Position numbers and translations under genes: made by a program. This document shows positions 53,751 to 62,925 of a stretch of 64,000 nt of DNA, piece by piece; the stretch's first letter is position 1; each line of letters starts with the position of its first letter. The DNA lies in the NCBI GenBank assembly GCA_030537255.1, contig JAUNOE010000002.1:1-64000 (forward strand), written 5' to 3'. The stretch comes from Coriobacteriia bacterium (GTDB lineage Bacteria > Actinomycetota > Coriobacteriia > Coriobacteriales > Eggerthellaceae). The notes beneath the pieces are model-generated. The model saw only the letters and a list, made by a program, of their open reading frames with translations. It searched no databases and was not told where the DNA came from.

Positions 53751-54904
53751 GCGCGCAGGTCGATTCCCAGTTCGTTCTTTACTAGGTCGAATGCCGCATC
53801 GATGCACTTGTCCATGTCGTAGTACTGGTATCCGCCCAGGCGGCCAGCAAACACGATGTCGCCATCTTGCTTAGAACGCTCCACGTAGCGCTGGTACAGC
53901 TCGGAGTTGCGCTCGTTGTTCAAGGGGTAGTAGGGCTCGTCGCCGGGATGCCAATCTGCGGGATACTCGCGCGTGATGTAGGTGACGGGCTTGCCCTCGG
54001 CATCCTTCACAGGCTCACCCTGGTCATTCAGACAGAACTCGAAGTGCTTGTGCTCGATGATGCGCGTCCAGGGAACTTCGCGTTCGTTGTAGTTCACCAC
54101 GGCGTTGCCCTGCCAGTTATCGCTTGCGATGCGTTCGGTTTCGAAGCGCAGGGAACGGTACTCAAGCGTGCCCAGCTCAAAGTCGTAGAAGCCATCGATG
54201 GTGCCGCAGTAGATAGTGCGGTCGGCAATCCCGGGATGCTCCGCAATGAAGCTGCGGTACTCGGTGTTCAGCAGGACTTCGGTGTCGCCGAACATGTTGG
54301 CCACCATCTTCGTGTAGCCACCCATGGGGATACCTTGCCAACGGTCGTTGAAGTAGTTGTTGTCGTAAGTCAGGCGTACGGGCAGGCGCTTGATGATGGA
54401 TGCGGGCAGGTCCTTGCAGTCGCGGCCCCACTGCTTTTCGGTGTAGCCCTTGACCAGTGCCTCGAAGATGTCGCGTCCAACCAGGCTGATGGCCTGCTCT
54501 TCCAGGTTCTGGGGCTCGCCCGTGATTTCAGCGCGCTGCTCGTTGATCTTGGCAAGCGCTTCATCGGGAGTGACGACGCCCCACATCTTGGAGAAGGTGT
54601 TCATGTTGAAGGGCATGTTGTAAATGGTGCCCTTGTATAGCGCAACGGGGCAGTTGACGTAGTTGTTGAACTCGGCGAAGCGGTTCACGTAGCGCCAGAC
54701 AGGCTCAAGGCTGGTGTGGAAGATGTGCGCGCCGTATTTGTGCACATGGATGCCTTCGGTGGGCTCGGTGTACACGTTGCCAGCGATGTGGTCGCGTGCC
54801 TCGATGACCAGGACCGACTTGCCGGCCTTCTTGGCGGCGTCAGCGAACACGGCGCCGGTCAGGCCTGCGCCAACCACGAGGTAGTCGTAATGGGCTTGGT
54901 TCAT
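53747..54904 (-). CDS. glf: UDP-galactopyranose mutase
   Basis: 385 residues; flavoenzyme converting UDP-galactopyranose to UDP-galactofuranose for cell-surface glycans. N-terminal dinucleotide fold YLVVGAGLTGAVFADAAKK, then HKYGAHIFHTS, YTEKQWGRD, RLPVRLTYDNNYFNDRWQGIP, EREVPWTRIIEHKHFE, and a C-terminal FAGRLGGYQYYDMDKCID. All are typical of bacterial Glf. CAAAAGGAGATCAC precedes ATG 54904. Two hairpins separate it from the stress-protein gene upstream. Confidence 0.97.
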   Translation of the reverse strand: MNQAHYDYLVVGAGLTGAVFADAAKKAGKSVLVIEARDHIAGNVYTEPTEGIHVHKYGAHIFHTSLEPVWRYVNRFAEFNNYVNCPVALYKGTIYNMPFNMNTFSKMWGVVTPDEALAKINEQRAEITGEPQNLEEQAISLVGRDIFEALVKGYTEKQWGRDCKDLPASIIKRLPVRLTYDNNYFNDRWQGIPMGGYTKMVANMFGDTEVLLNTEYRSFIAEHPGIADRTIYCGTIDGFYDFELGTLEYRSLRFETERIASDNWQGNAVVNYNEREVPWTRIIEHKHFEFCLNDQGEPVKDAEGKPVTYITREYPADWHPGDEPYYPLNNERNSELYQRYVERSKQDGDIVFAGRLGGYQYYDMDKCIDAAFDLVKNELGIDLRA

Positions 54905-54924
54905 GTGATCTCCTTTTGATGATG

Positions 54925-54965
54925 GCTCGCAGGAGCCAATGGTTCATGGTGGCTCCTGCGAGCCG
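54925..54965. terminator. 15-bp hairpin just upstream of glf
   Basis: GGCTCGCAGGAGCCA (54925-54939) / TGGCTCCTGCGAGCC (54951-54965), 11-base loop. It lies about 20 bases before the glf start; no T-run on the minus strand, so it may act as a leader structure rather than a terminator. Confidence 0.5.
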
Positions 54966-54992
54966 GGTTTGCGGCAAGGTGCCACATGCAGG

Positions 54993-55029
54993 TCGGGGCT
55001 GCGCCATCTTGGTGGGCGAGGCCCCGACG
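54993..55029 (-). terminator. hairpin after the stress-protein gene
   Basis: GTCGGGGC (54993-55000) / GCCCCGAC (55022-55029), just after the stop at 55036 on the minus strand. No clear T-run. Confidence 0.45.
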
Positions 55030-55035
55030 AGGGAA

Positions 55036-55488
55036 TTAGTCTTGCTTTACCACCAGCACGTCGCAGCGCAGGTTGCGAATGAGGAAGGTGGAGGTGCTGC
55101 CCACGAAGGCATATTTTATGTCAGACAGGCCACGCTCGCCGCAGATGACCAGGTCAGGGTCGAAGGGATCGATGAATTCCTGGGTCAGGGTGCTTTGGAT
55201 CAGGCCATATTTCACCTGAACTTCTACGCTGGGGATGTTGGGATCCTTTTCCGCGGCGGCCAGTGGTTCGCGGAGTTCGTCTTTGATGCGTTCGCAAACG
55301 CGGCTGCACAGGTCGCGGTAGTCTGCCACCGTCAGTGCGTCGGGGACGGAATCCAGGACATGGCCCATGAGCAGGGCTGCATGATTGCTGCTTGCTTCGC
55401 GAACGGCGCGCCAGGCGATGCCTTCCATGGTGGGACCGCCGTCAAGAGCCGCGAAGATACGCTCGTATTCCTTGATCTTGGGTGCCAT
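55036..55488 (-). CDS. universal stress protein (UspA family)
   Basis: 150 residues from ATG 55488 with AGAGGAGG directly upstream; the much longer open frame to 56094 overlaps the thioesterase gene and is rejected. The C-terminal CGERGLSDIKYAFVGSTS fits the G-x2-G-x9-G-S/T nucleotide-binding pattern of ATP-binding Usp proteins, followed by LIRNLRCDVLVVK. The N-terminus (ERIFAALDGGPTMEGIAWRAV) is the usual first strand with Asp. Function: stress-linked ATP/AMP-binding protein; partner unknown. Confidence 0.9.
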   Translation of the reverse strand: MAPKIKEYERIFAALDGGPTMEGIAWRAVREASSNHAALLMGHVLDSVPDALTVADYRDLCSRVCERIKDELREPLAAAEKDPNIPSVEVQVKYGLIQSTLTQEFIDPFDPDLVICGERGLSDIKYAFVGSTSTFLIRNLRCDVLVVKQD

Positions 55489-55704
55489 GGTTCCTCCTCT
55501 GACGTGGGATTTGGTATCTTTGCCAGTTCGCCAAGTGTTCGGCAGGCTGGTTTCATGGTGATTAACAATCCCCATTCTAACGCTGCTCGATCTGGCGTAG
55601 CGCGACCGGGGGTTAGAATCGTGCTCGGAAAGAATGAGGGTGGAGGATTTGCTCGGTCGCGCCTTGGCGGCGAATTCCTCCAAGAAGACACGAGGGAGAC
55701 AACC

Positions 55705-56208
55705 ATGAATCGCCAGATGAACCCCGAGCACGTACGCCAGCTGTTGGAGCTGATTGACGAAAGCCCCTTCTTGTCCTTGCTGGGCGTGAAGACCACCGCT
55801 TTGGGCAATGGCTTTGCACGCGGTGAGGTAGACGTGCAGCGTTGCCACCTCAATGCTTTTGGTGGTGTCCATGGGGGTATGTACGCTGCCATGATGGACC
55901 ACTTCAGCTACTGGGCGCTCTACAGCGAGCTTGCGCCTGACATGGGCGCCATCACGTTGGACCTGCACACGGACTACCTGCGTTCGTGCAATCAGGGGCA
56001 TCTGGTTGCGGAGGGCCATTTGATCAAGGCGGGCCGTCAGATCGCCCTCTGTGAGGTGAAGATTACCGATGAAGCTGGTCGCATGATGGCTCATGGCACC
56101 TCGAAGATGATGTGCTCGCCTACCTTGCAGCCCGTAAGCGACGTCATCGAGCTGCTTCGTCCTGGCTTTGTGCTGCCCGACAAGTTTTTGCCCGAGGACG
56201 AAATCTAG
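55705..56208 (+). CDS. hotdog-fold acyl-CoA thioesterase (PaaI family)
   Basis: 167 residues from ATG 55705 with GAGGGAG upstream. Hotdog landmarks: RGEVDVQRCHLNAFGGVHGGMYAAMMDHFSYWAL with HGG and downstream Asp of the PaaI active site, then ITLDLHTDYLRSC and GRQIALCEVKITDEAGRMMAHGTSKMM. It should hydrolyse an acyl- or aryl-CoA; substrate unknown. Its 3' end overlaps that of the MarR gene by 4 bases (convergent). Confidence 0.88.
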   Translation: MNRQMNPEHVRQLLELIDESPFLSLLGVKTTALGNGFARGEVDVQRCHLNAFGGVHGGMYAAMMDHFSYWALYSELAPDMGAITLDLHTDYLRSCNQGHLVAEGHLIKAGRQIALCEVKITDEAGRMMAHGTSKMMCSPTLQPVSDVIELLRPGFVLPDKFLPEDEI

Positions 56209-56741
56209 TTCTTGCTAGTAGCCTTCTGTTCGGAAAAGATGCGCTCTTCGGTTTCGAAGAAGTCCTTTACCTGGTCAAGGGCTCCAATAAGGACGCGCGC
56301 ATCGTCGGGGTCCAAGCCCTCAAGTGCTCCGTCGGTCATTTTGCGATGGAAGGCGTCGTGTGCGCGCCAGGCCTTGCGGCCCGCGGTGGTCAGGCTCACC
56401 ATGACCTGTCTGCGGTCGGTGCTGCAGCGCTCGCGCTTTACATGCCCTTTTGCCTCAAGCTTGTTGATGGCAACAGTCACCGTTGCCAGCGTAACGCCCA
56501 GCCGTTGCGCAATCTGCTTCATGGGCACGGATTCGTGCAGGCCAATGGCAGCTATGGTGTGGAGCTCGGCAATGGTGAGGTTCTGGGTCAGCCGATTGTT
56601 CAGCGACGCTTCCTCAATGCGCGTAATGGAATCAAACACCGAGGTCAGAAGTTGATTGACCACGTGCTTCTCCTGCTTGGTGAGGGGCTGCTTTTCGGTG
56701 GGTGCCTGACAGACGGCATCTATGTTGTCTTCGCAAATCAT
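56205..56741 (-). CDS. MarR-family regulator
   Basis: 178 residues. Winged helix about 55-130: LTIAELHTIAAIG, SVPMKQIAQRLGVTLATVTVAINKLEAKGHV and the wing RERCSTDRRQVMVSLTTAGR, quoted in parts. The pattern is like FabT-type repressors of lipid genes, and the neighbouring thioesterase gives weak support to a lipid or acyl-CoA role. It is divergent from the lysozyme gene. An inverted repeat CCACAAAC-N17-GTTTGTGG just upstream (56754-56786) may be its operator. Confidence 0.9.
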   Translation of the reverse strand: MICEDNIDAVCQAPTEKQPLTKQEKHVVNQLLTSVFDSITRIEEASLNNRLTQNLTIAELHTIAAIGLHESVPMKQIAQRLGVTLATVTVAINKLEAKGHVKRERCSTDRRQVMVSLTTAGRKAWRAHDAFHRKMTDGALEGLDPDDARVLIGALDQVKDFFETEERIFSEQKATSKN

Positions 56742-56753
56742 GCAACAGTTCTA

Positions 56754-56786
56754 CCACAAACGGGGAAGTGGCTTTCGTGTTTGTGG
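56754..56786. promoter_or_regulatory. inverted repeat upstream of the MarR gene
   Basis: CCACAAAC (56754-56761) and GTTTGTGG (56779-56786) are exact complements around a 17-base spacer, 12 bases before the MarR start codon and between it and the lysozyme gene. Candidate autoregulatory operator. Confidence 0.45.
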
Positions 56787-56913
56787 ACTATACGGTACGA
56801 TGAGGTGACTGCAAGATACTCGAGTGGGCCTCCAAGAAGGACTTAGGGTCCTAGCCTAGTGCGGCCGCTCCTTTATTCCGCAATCTAATCAGACTTCGAC
56901 GAAAGCGAGACGC

Positions 56914-58869
56914 GTGACTCAACGAAGCACCTTTGCCCAGCCCAACGGCATCCAGCAAGCCAATGCTTGGCCTTGTGCGCTGGCTTGCGCTCTGATGGCG
57001 GCCTTCTTGTTCGTGGCACTCATGTTTGCGGCACCTCAGCTGGCCTTTGCTGACGAAGACTTTGAAGACGAAACCCCCACCGCCGAGGAGGTCGAAGTCC
57101 CCGTCGAGTCAAGCGAGGAGACCGACTGCGCCAACAGCTGGCGCTTTACGAATGGCGAGCCAACGCAGGAATCTTCCCTGTATCGCACGACGCGTGCTTC
57201 GAGAGCCCCTTCTTCCAAGGGCAGCCTGGGCAAGCTGATTGACGTTTCCAAGTGGGACGGAAAGATCAACTGGGAAAAGGTTCGCAAGTCTGGCATCCGT
57301 TACGCCATCATCCGTTGTGGCTATGGCGAAAACAAGACCAGTCAGGATGACAAGCAGTTCCGCAATAACGTGCGTAATGCTCGTGCTGCAGGCGTGAAGA
57401 TTGGCGTCTACATTTATTCCTATGCCTATAACACCAAGAAGGCTCAGTCCGAAGCGGAGCATGTGCTGCGTTTGCTGAAGTCCGAGGGACTGACCCCATC
57501 CAAGCTTGCGCTTCCTGTGTACTACGACTTGGAAGAGCAGGCGGGTACCAGCAAGCCCTGCGTCAAGAGCGACGGCAAAAAGTACAAGGTCAGCAACGCG
57601 ATGCTGGGCAAGATGGCCACCACCTTTGCCAAGACCATCACCAAGGCCGGCTACAAGGTGGGCGTCTATGCCAACAAGAACTGGTGGAACAACTTCCTTA
57701 CCGACAAGGCCTTCTCGAATAAGTCGTGGAGCAAATGGGTCGCTCAGTACAGCACTAGCTGCACCTATAAGGGCAGTTATGACATCTGGCAGTACAGCTC
57801 CACGGGCCACGTCAGCGGCATCTCGACCTACGTGGACATGAACTATCTGTACCGCAACTTTGACACCAAGATTGCCACGGCCAGCATTGGAATGACCGGC
57901 ATCACCTGTCCGTATCAGGTAGTGCGGGGCACCAATGATTTGAGCCTGGGCGGCAAGCTGACCTCGCCGGTTACTTTGAAGACGGTGACGGTACGCATCC
58001 TTGAAGGGGACTCTGACGCAGGTGCGGTCAAGAAGTCGGTGACGCTCTATCCCGGAGCCACGACCTTCGACTTGGCTTCTGCGGGCAAGTTGGTGGAAGA
58101 CCTGTCGTTCGATGGCTTGCCGCTGGGCACCTACACCTATCAGGTACGGGCAGGCGTTGAGGACGGTCAAACCACGGTCTTCAGCAAGTCTTTCAAGGTG
58201 GTTGAGCCCCGCTCCGATGGCAAGACCTTCCTTCTGGCAACTTCCTCTAATGTCGAATCGGCCTATTTGGACTACACGCGTCCCACCTTTGGCACTTCGG
58301 GCCTGACCTTGTCTACGGGCCTGACCAAGGGCGGCACTCTGCCCCTCAAGGGCGGCAAGGTGACCTCCTCGGTCGCATTGACCCGCGTCCAGGCTACGCT
58401 GACAAACCTGACCACGGGTAAGCAGGTGGCACAGTGGTCGGGCAAGGCCAGTGCCAAGAGCCTGGCTCTCCCTGCGGCATGCATAAGCAAGCTTTCCACC
58501 AAGAGCCTGCCCATGGGCAAGTATCGTTTGGTGGTGACCGCCTCTTCCAGCAGCGCCACAGGTACGGCTCTGAGCAAAACCTTCACTATTGGCACGGCTG
58601 CTCCTGGGGTAGGCAAGGCCAAGGCGGCCAAGAAGAAGTTCACCGCCAAGTGGAAGAAGTCCAGCGGCGCTACCGGCTATCAGGTGCGCTATAGCCGCTA
58701 CAAGTCCATGAAGAGCGATTACTTCAAGACCACCAAGAGCACCTCCAAGACGATTAAGGTCAAAAAGAAGAAGACCCGATACTACTACCAGGTGCGCAGC
58801 TACAAGGTGATCAAGGGCGCAAAATGCTACGGTTCCTGGAGTTCCGTCAAGAGTGTCAAAGTAAAATAG
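56914..58869 (+). CDS. secreted GH25 lysozyme with C-terminal repeat domains
   Basis: 651 residues, GTG start. Signal peptide about 1-46 (hydrophobic run ending in APQLAFADE). GH25 domain about 105-310: LIDVSKWDGKINWEKV, IRYAIIRCGYG, GVYIYSYAYN, catalytic Asp-x-Glu in PVYYDLEEQ, and SYDIWQYSSTG with STYVDMNYLY. After it come two Ig-like all-beta modules (about 325-435 and 440-560) and a C-terminal fibronectin-like domain (about 570-651), ending in a very Lys-rich section (FTAKWKKSSGATGYQVRYSR; KTIKVKKKKTRYYYQVRSY). The basic end probably binds the cell wall. It cleaves peptidoglycan MurNAc-GlcNAc bonds and lies next to an L,D-transpeptidase. Confidence 0.93.
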   Translation: MTQRSTFAQPNGIQQANAWPCALACALMAAFLFVALMFAAPQLAFADEDFEDETPTAEEVEVPVESSEETDCANSWRFTNGEPTQESSLYRTTRASRAPSSKGSLGKLIDVSKWDGKINWEKVRKSGIRYAIIRCGYGENKTSQDDKQFRNNVRNARAAGVKIGVYIYSYAYNTKKAQSEAEHVLRLLKSEGLTPSKLALPVYYDLEEQAGTSKPCVKSDGKKYKVSNAMLGKMATTFAKTITKAGYKVGVYANKNWWNNFLTDKAFSNKSWSKWVAQYSTSCTYKGSYDIWQYSSTGHVSGISTYVDMNYLYRNFDTKIATASIGMTGITCPYQVVRGTNDLSLGGKLTSPVTLKTVTVRILEGDSDAGAVKKSVTLYPGATTFDLASAGKLVEDLSFDGLPLGTYTYQVRAGVEDGQTTVFSKSFKVVEPRSDGKTFLLATSSNVESAYLDYTRPTFGTSGLTLSTGLTKGGTLPLKGGKVTSSVALTRVQATLTNLTTGKQVAQWSGKASAKSLALPAACISKLSTKSLPMGKYRLVVTASSSSATGTALSKTFTIGTAAPGVGKAKAAKKKFTAKWKKSSGATGYQVRYSRYKSMKSDYFKTTKSTSKTIKVKKKKTRYYYQVRSYKVIKGAKCYGSWSSVKSVKVK

Positions 58870-58886
58870 CAGCGAGCAACAAGGTT

Positions 58887-58916
58887 GAGGCGATCAGCGT
58901 AGGTGCTGGTCGCCTC
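58887..58916 (+). terminator. hairpin between lysozyme and transpeptidase genes
   Basis: GAGGCGATCAGC (58887-58898) / GCTGGTCGCCTC (58905-58916), 12 bp with one G-U, loop GTAGGT. It lacks a T-run and may only set the relative transcript level. Confidence 0.55.
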
Positions 58917-58945
58917 TGCTGATTCAACAAGAAGGGGAGAGATCC

Positions 58946-60178
58946 ATGACTTCGGAAAAGAAACGAAAGGTGCACGGCGTTTCGTCACCGTGCCTTGCGG
59001 CATCAAGCCAGAATGTGTTGAAGACGGCCACGGCGGCACTGTGCGCAGCGCTTCTGTCCGTGACGCTGCTGGCGGGTTCGGCATGGGCCGACACCAGCGC
59101 CTCTGTTGCGGGATCCGGCTCGGGTGTCCCTGCGGCATCTTCGGGTGAGGACGGCTCCACGGGCACTACGGGCACCACGACTGGTGGCACCACCGGTGGC
59201 TCCACGGTAACGCCGACGCCCAGCACTCCGACCACCCCGGTTCAGCCTACCGTGGCGGACCTCTCCAAGGGCGAGGCTACTATCACGCTCTCTTCTGCGA
59301 GCTACACCTATGATGGCAAGGCCAAGAAGCCTGGCGTGACGGTCAAGGTCAAGGATGCTGTGGTCAAGGCCTCTGGCAACTACACCGTTTCGTACGCAAG
59401 CAACGTTAAGCCCGGCACCGCAAAGGTGACCATCAAGGCAAAGTCTGGCAGCACCAAGCTCAAGGGCACCAAGACCGTCACCTTCAAGATCAACAAGGCC
59501 CAGGCCTCCAAGGTGTTTTCGGTGACGCTCTCCAAGAAGAGCTACACCTATAACGGCAAGGCCAAGAAGCCGAGCGTCAAGGTCAAGGCCAAGGTCAATG
59601 GCAAGACGGTCACTCTGAAGAAGGGCAAGGCCTACACGGTTTCCTACAAGAACAACAAGGCTGCAGGAAAAGCGAGCGTCGTCATTACCGGCAAGGGCAA
59701 CTACGCTGGTACCACCACGCGCAGCTTTACTATCAAGAAGCAGGTCATCAAGAGTTCTTCTGCGGCCATGACCAAGAAGGCCAACAAGTACAGCAGCAGC
59801 ACGCGCTACCTGATCTTGATCAACAGCAAGGCTCACAAGGTGGGCATCTACAAGGGCTCCAAGGGCAATTGGAGCGAAGTGAAGTACTGGAGCTGCACCA
59901 CCGGTGCTCCCGGCACCCCAACCAAGAAGGGCGTGTTCAGCGTGAAGGGCAAGGGCCTGCACTTTGGTGAGTCCAAGGGCTATACCTGCTGGTACTACAC
60001 CCAGTTCTACGGCAACTACCTGTTCCACAGCGTGCTGTACTATCCCAACAGCAAGACCAAGATCAAGTCTGGCATCTTGGGCGCCAGCAGGTCGCACGGT
60101 TGCGTGCGTCTGGCAAAGAGCAACGCAAAGTGGATTTACGACAATGTTCCTCGCGGTACCAAGGTCGTAAGCTATTAG
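58946..60178 (+). CDS. L,D-transpeptidase (YkuD) with Ig-like repeats
   Basis: 410 residues. Signal peptide about 1-48 (LLSVTLLAGSAWADT), a Thr/Gly/Pro-rich linker to about 105, two Lys-rich beta repeats (about 110-185 and 190-268; each has SYTY-GKAKKP near its start), then the YkuD domain (about 285-410) with catalytic motif H...SHGCVRLAKSNAKWIYD (Cys in SHGCVRL) and NYLFHSVLYYP. It should make 3-3 cross-links or attach proteins in peptidoglycan. GAAGGGGAGAG precedes ATG 58946. The repeats resemble cell-wall-associated modules common in Coriobacteriia. Confidence 0.93.
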   Translation: MTSEKKRKVHGVSSPCLAASSQNVLKTATAALCAALLSVTLLAGSAWADTSASVAGSGSGVPAASSGEDGSTGTTGTTTGGTTGGSTVTPTPSTPTTPVQPTVADLSKGEATITLSSASYTYDGKAKKPGVTVKVKDAVVKASGNYTVSYASNVKPGTAKVTIKAKSGSTKLKGTKTVTFKINKAQASKVFSVTLSKKSYTYNGKAKKPSVKVKAKVNGKTVTLKKGKAYTVSYKNNKAAGKASVVITGKGNYAGTTTRSFTIKKQVIKSSSAAMTKKANKYSSSTRYLILINSKAHKVGIYKGSKGNWSEVKYWSCTTGAPGTPTKKGVFSVKGKGLHFGESKGYTCWYYTQFYGNYLFHSVLYYPNSKTKIKSGILGASRSHGCVRLAKSNAKWIYDNVPRGTKVVSY

Positions 60179-60244
60179 GGCAGGTGTCCCTGACCATAGT
60201 GCGGGTTTCCGATAAACTTGAACCTGTACGCTTTGCAACCATCG

Positions 60245-60273
60245 GGGCGGACCGTTTGTGTCCGCCCTTTTTT
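60245..60273 (+). terminator. Rho-independent terminator after the L,D-transpeptidase gene
   Basis: GGGCGGAC (60245-60252) / GTCCGCCC (60260-60267), 7-base loop, TTTTTT 60268-60273. It lies only 21 bases before the next start, so that gene must rely on read-through or a promoter overlapping the hairpin. Confidence 0.9.
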
Positions 60274-60293
60274 GAAGAACGAGGAGCCTTGAT

Positions 60294-62864
60294 ATGGCGT
60301 CTTTGACCTGTATCGACTTGGGCCGTTCGGCTGAAGAGCTGAACTCGGCTATCGAGTCCTGCACAAGCACGTACCTCGCCTTCGTCGAAGAAGGTGCCAC
60401 CTACGCGGATTCGTATTTTGAGCAGCTTGCCCAAGAGCTTGACGCGCATCCCGAGGCAGCTTTTGCCAAGGGCGTAATGATGCGTGGCGAAGAGCGCCTG
60501 ACCTTGGATCGCTGGGCAAAGGACGATCCCAAGGTGGTCGATTGTTCCAAGGATTACTTGCGCGCGCTGCTGTACCCCTGCGGCGTGGTCTTTCGCGTGG
60601 ATGAGCTCCGTCAGTTGGGAATCACCTTTTGTTCTGAGCTGCAATTCTGCCGCGATGAGCAGTTCTCCCTGGTTGCGTCTGCCTTGCTTAAGAAGTACGT
60701 CTTGGTCCCTGGCCTCTCATACGAAAGCCCTCGCGTCTTTGACGAGGCCAGCCCTCGTACGCCGCAGAGCAATTCTTTGGGCTGGTATGACGAAGTTGTC
60801 GAGGACCTGCCCGCTTCTCTGAAGAAGGCTCTGGGAAAGCCTCAGTCTTCGGTGGCCGACGCTTTCCCCAAGCAGGTTCAGTTTGGCCTGCTGTATCTGT
60901 TGGTGCAGCGTTTCAAGTCCAATTCGGGTTCGAACCTGAAATCCTTCTTTGGTGATGCCGAGGTCCGCGACCGTTTCCTTGCCAAGGTAGGCGCTTTCAT
61001 GCATCTCATCAGCAACGAAGTGCTATTCCGTCATTCGGTTGCAACTCAGATGCCTCGTCGTACGCTTTTGTATCTGGCTCAGCTCCGTACGCCAGACGTG
61101 TCCCTTGAGACCGAGACCAAGACGGGAAAGCGTCAGAAGGGCGAAGGAAACCAGGGCTTCCTGTACGTGAAGGATCAGCCCGGCATCCCTGAAGGGGAGC
61201 ATATCCCTGCCGTTCGTTTCACCGAGCAGCGGCTCAGCATTATCTCCACTCACCTGACCAAGACAAGCAAGGGCAAGCCTGCCATCGAGTTTGTGTGCGG
61301 TTGTGCGCATGTCTTTCCCAGGGAGTCCTTCGACCTGTACTTCTGTAACACCTATGCTCATCGAGAGCATGCGGTAAAGATGGAGCCGCTGACCATGGTC
61401 ACGGCCCGTCAGAGCTACTTCGACCTCAACATCTATTCCAGCCATGCCTATAAGGCCACGGTGCCTTTGGGGCCGCGCCTGTTTGCCCAGTGCATTTCTG
61501 CTTATGGCATGCTGAATGGCGTGCGTATCGATCTGAACATTCACGTGCGTGCCGTCTGGCAAGCAAAGCTGCAAGAAGATGAGCCCCTGAACACGTGGTC
61601 GATCCCTGGATTCATGGTTGGTCATAACAAGGGCTGCATTTACGTTACGCCTGCGAATGAAAAGAAAAAGGCCCAGGCCGAGCTTGTCTACCAGCAATAT
61701 CTGGCAAAGTCCGATAAGGCTCCTGATTCCGTTCTTGCGCTGCGTAAGGAATACTTTGCTCGCAAGAAGGAGTTCGAAGGCCGAACCATTTGGGCTTACT
61801 ACGACAAGTCCTTCAAGGCGGGCGATAACGGCGAGCATGCCTATCGTTATGCAATGCAGCAAGATGACGGCATCGAAAAGGTGTTCTTCATTAATCCCAA
61901 CTGCGATGATGCCAAGAGACTAAAGGCGGCTGGCTTCAAGGTGCTGGCGCCGGGCTCTCAAGAAGGCAAGCTCTATGCGCTGAACGCTGACGTTATCTTC
62001 ATGACCCACGTGCCTCCTTTTGGAAAGATGGGTATTGGCAAGACAACGCTGCCGTACTTTACACCGCTGCTGAATCCCAAGGTTGTTCGTCTGTACCACG
62101 GCTTTCCCAACAACCAAAGCTCAACTTACGCGCAGTGCAACGCCGATTGCGCCGCCGTCGTGGTGAGCTCGTCTTATGAGCGCGACCTGTACACAAGCCC
62201 CGAAAACGGCTTTGCTCCCAGCCAAATCATCGAAAGCGGCAATCCCCGTTATGACGATCTGGTCGACGACGGTCGCAGGCAGCTGCTGTTTGCCCCTACG
62301 TGGCGTCCCGCTCTTGCCGGTAAGGTCTCAGCTGGCAAGGCGCTCCATAATCCCAAGTTCAAGGATTCGCTGTATTTCCAGCTATACAGCCAGATTCTTG
62401 CTGACGAAAAGTTGCTGGAGACGGCACGCCGCACGGGTTACAAGATCAAGATGTTCCTGCATCCCAAGCTTTCGGCCCAGACGGTCGACTTCGAGGGCAA
62501 TGATGTGGTGGAATCGTTGAGCTGCGTGGGAGATATGGACTATGTGACCATCATGCGCCAGAGTGACCTGATGATCACTGACTTCAGCAGCGTTCAGTAT
62601 GACTTTGCATCCATGCATAAGCCTGTGGTGTATTACCACGATCCCAGCTTGCCCTATTGGCGCGTGGTGGACTTTGACTATGCGAAGTATGGCTTTGGCG
62701 AAATCTGCACTTCAGCCAAACAGTTGGTGGACGTGCTGTGCGACTACATGGAGCGTGACTGCGCTTTGAGCGATTTCTACGACAAGCGCATTACCGACTT
62801 CTTCATCAACGAAAACGACCACCAGGCCGCAAAGCGCCTGTATGAAGCAGCTCGAATGCTATAG
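60294..62864 (+). CDS. TagF-like CDP-glycerol glycerophosphotransferase
   Basis: 856 residues. The C-terminal 400 residues are the Glyphos_transf domain: VRLYHGFPNNQSS (catalytic His region), SSSYERDLY, LLFAPTWRPA, LMITDFSSVQYDFASMHKPVVYYH and YWRVVDFDY. The N-terminal part (about 1-130, YLAFVEEGATYADSYFEQLAQEL) resembles the end of a GT-A glycosyltransferase-like module without its start; the middle (about 230-480) is unassigned beta-rich sequence. The family polymerises glycerol-phosphate units of teichoic acids or similar glycans. GAGGAGCC precedes ATG 60294. tagD-like gene follows. Confidence 0.88.
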   Translation: MASLTCIDLGRSAEELNSAIESCTSTYLAFVEEGATYADSYFEQLAQELDAHPEAAFAKGVMMRGEERLTLDRWAKDDPKVVDCSKDYLRALLYPCGVVFRVDELRQLGITFCSELQFCRDEQFSLVASALLKKYVLVPGLSYESPRVFDEASPRTPQSNSLGWYDEVVEDLPASLKKALGKPQSSVADAFPKQVQFGLLYLLVQRFKSNSGSNLKSFFGDAEVRDRFLAKVGAFMHLISNEVLFRHSVATQMPRRTLLYLAQLRTPDVSLETETKTGKRQKGEGNQGFLYVKDQPGIPEGEHIPAVRFTEQRLSIISTHLTKTSKGKPAIEFVCGCAHVFPRESFDLYFCNTYAHREHAVKMEPLTMVTARQSYFDLNIYSSHAYKATVPLGPRLFAQCISAYGMLNGVRIDLNIHVRAVWQAKLQEDEPLNTWSIPGFMVGHNKGCIYVTPANEKKKAQAELVYQQYLAKSDKAPDSVLALRKEYFARKKEFEGRTIWAYYDKSFKAGDNGEHAYRYAMQQDDGIEKVFFINPNCDDAKRLKAAGFKVLAPGSQEGKLYALNADVIFMTHVPPFGKMGIGKTTLPYFTPLLNPKVVRLYHGFPNNQSSTYAQCNADCAAVVVSSSYERDLYTSPENGFAPSQIIESGNPRYDDLVDDGRRQLLFAPTWRPALAGKVSAGKALHNPKFKDSLYFQLYSQILADEKLLETARRTGYKIKMFLHPKLSAQTVDFEGNDVVESLSCVGDMDYVTIMRQSDLMITDFSSVQYDFASMHKPVVYYHDPSLPYWRVVDFDYAKYGFGEICTSAKQLVDVLCDYMERDCALSDFYDKRITDFFINENDHQAAKRLYEAARML

Positions 62865-62925
62865 GGTGTGCACGAAAGAACTGCTAGCATCGAGCGACCA
62901 TCCAAAGACTAAGGGGAGGTGCCCC

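Noticed and set aside
53172-53807. 211-codon minus-strand ORF over the repeat arrays
   Set aside because: Its repeats do not keep a constant codon period through both arrays and it has no ribosome site.
54916-55704. N-terminal extension of the thioesterase ORF back to 54916
   Set aside because: It would overlap the universal stress protein gene antiparallel; ATG 55705 with GAGGGAG gives a normal PaaI-type protein.
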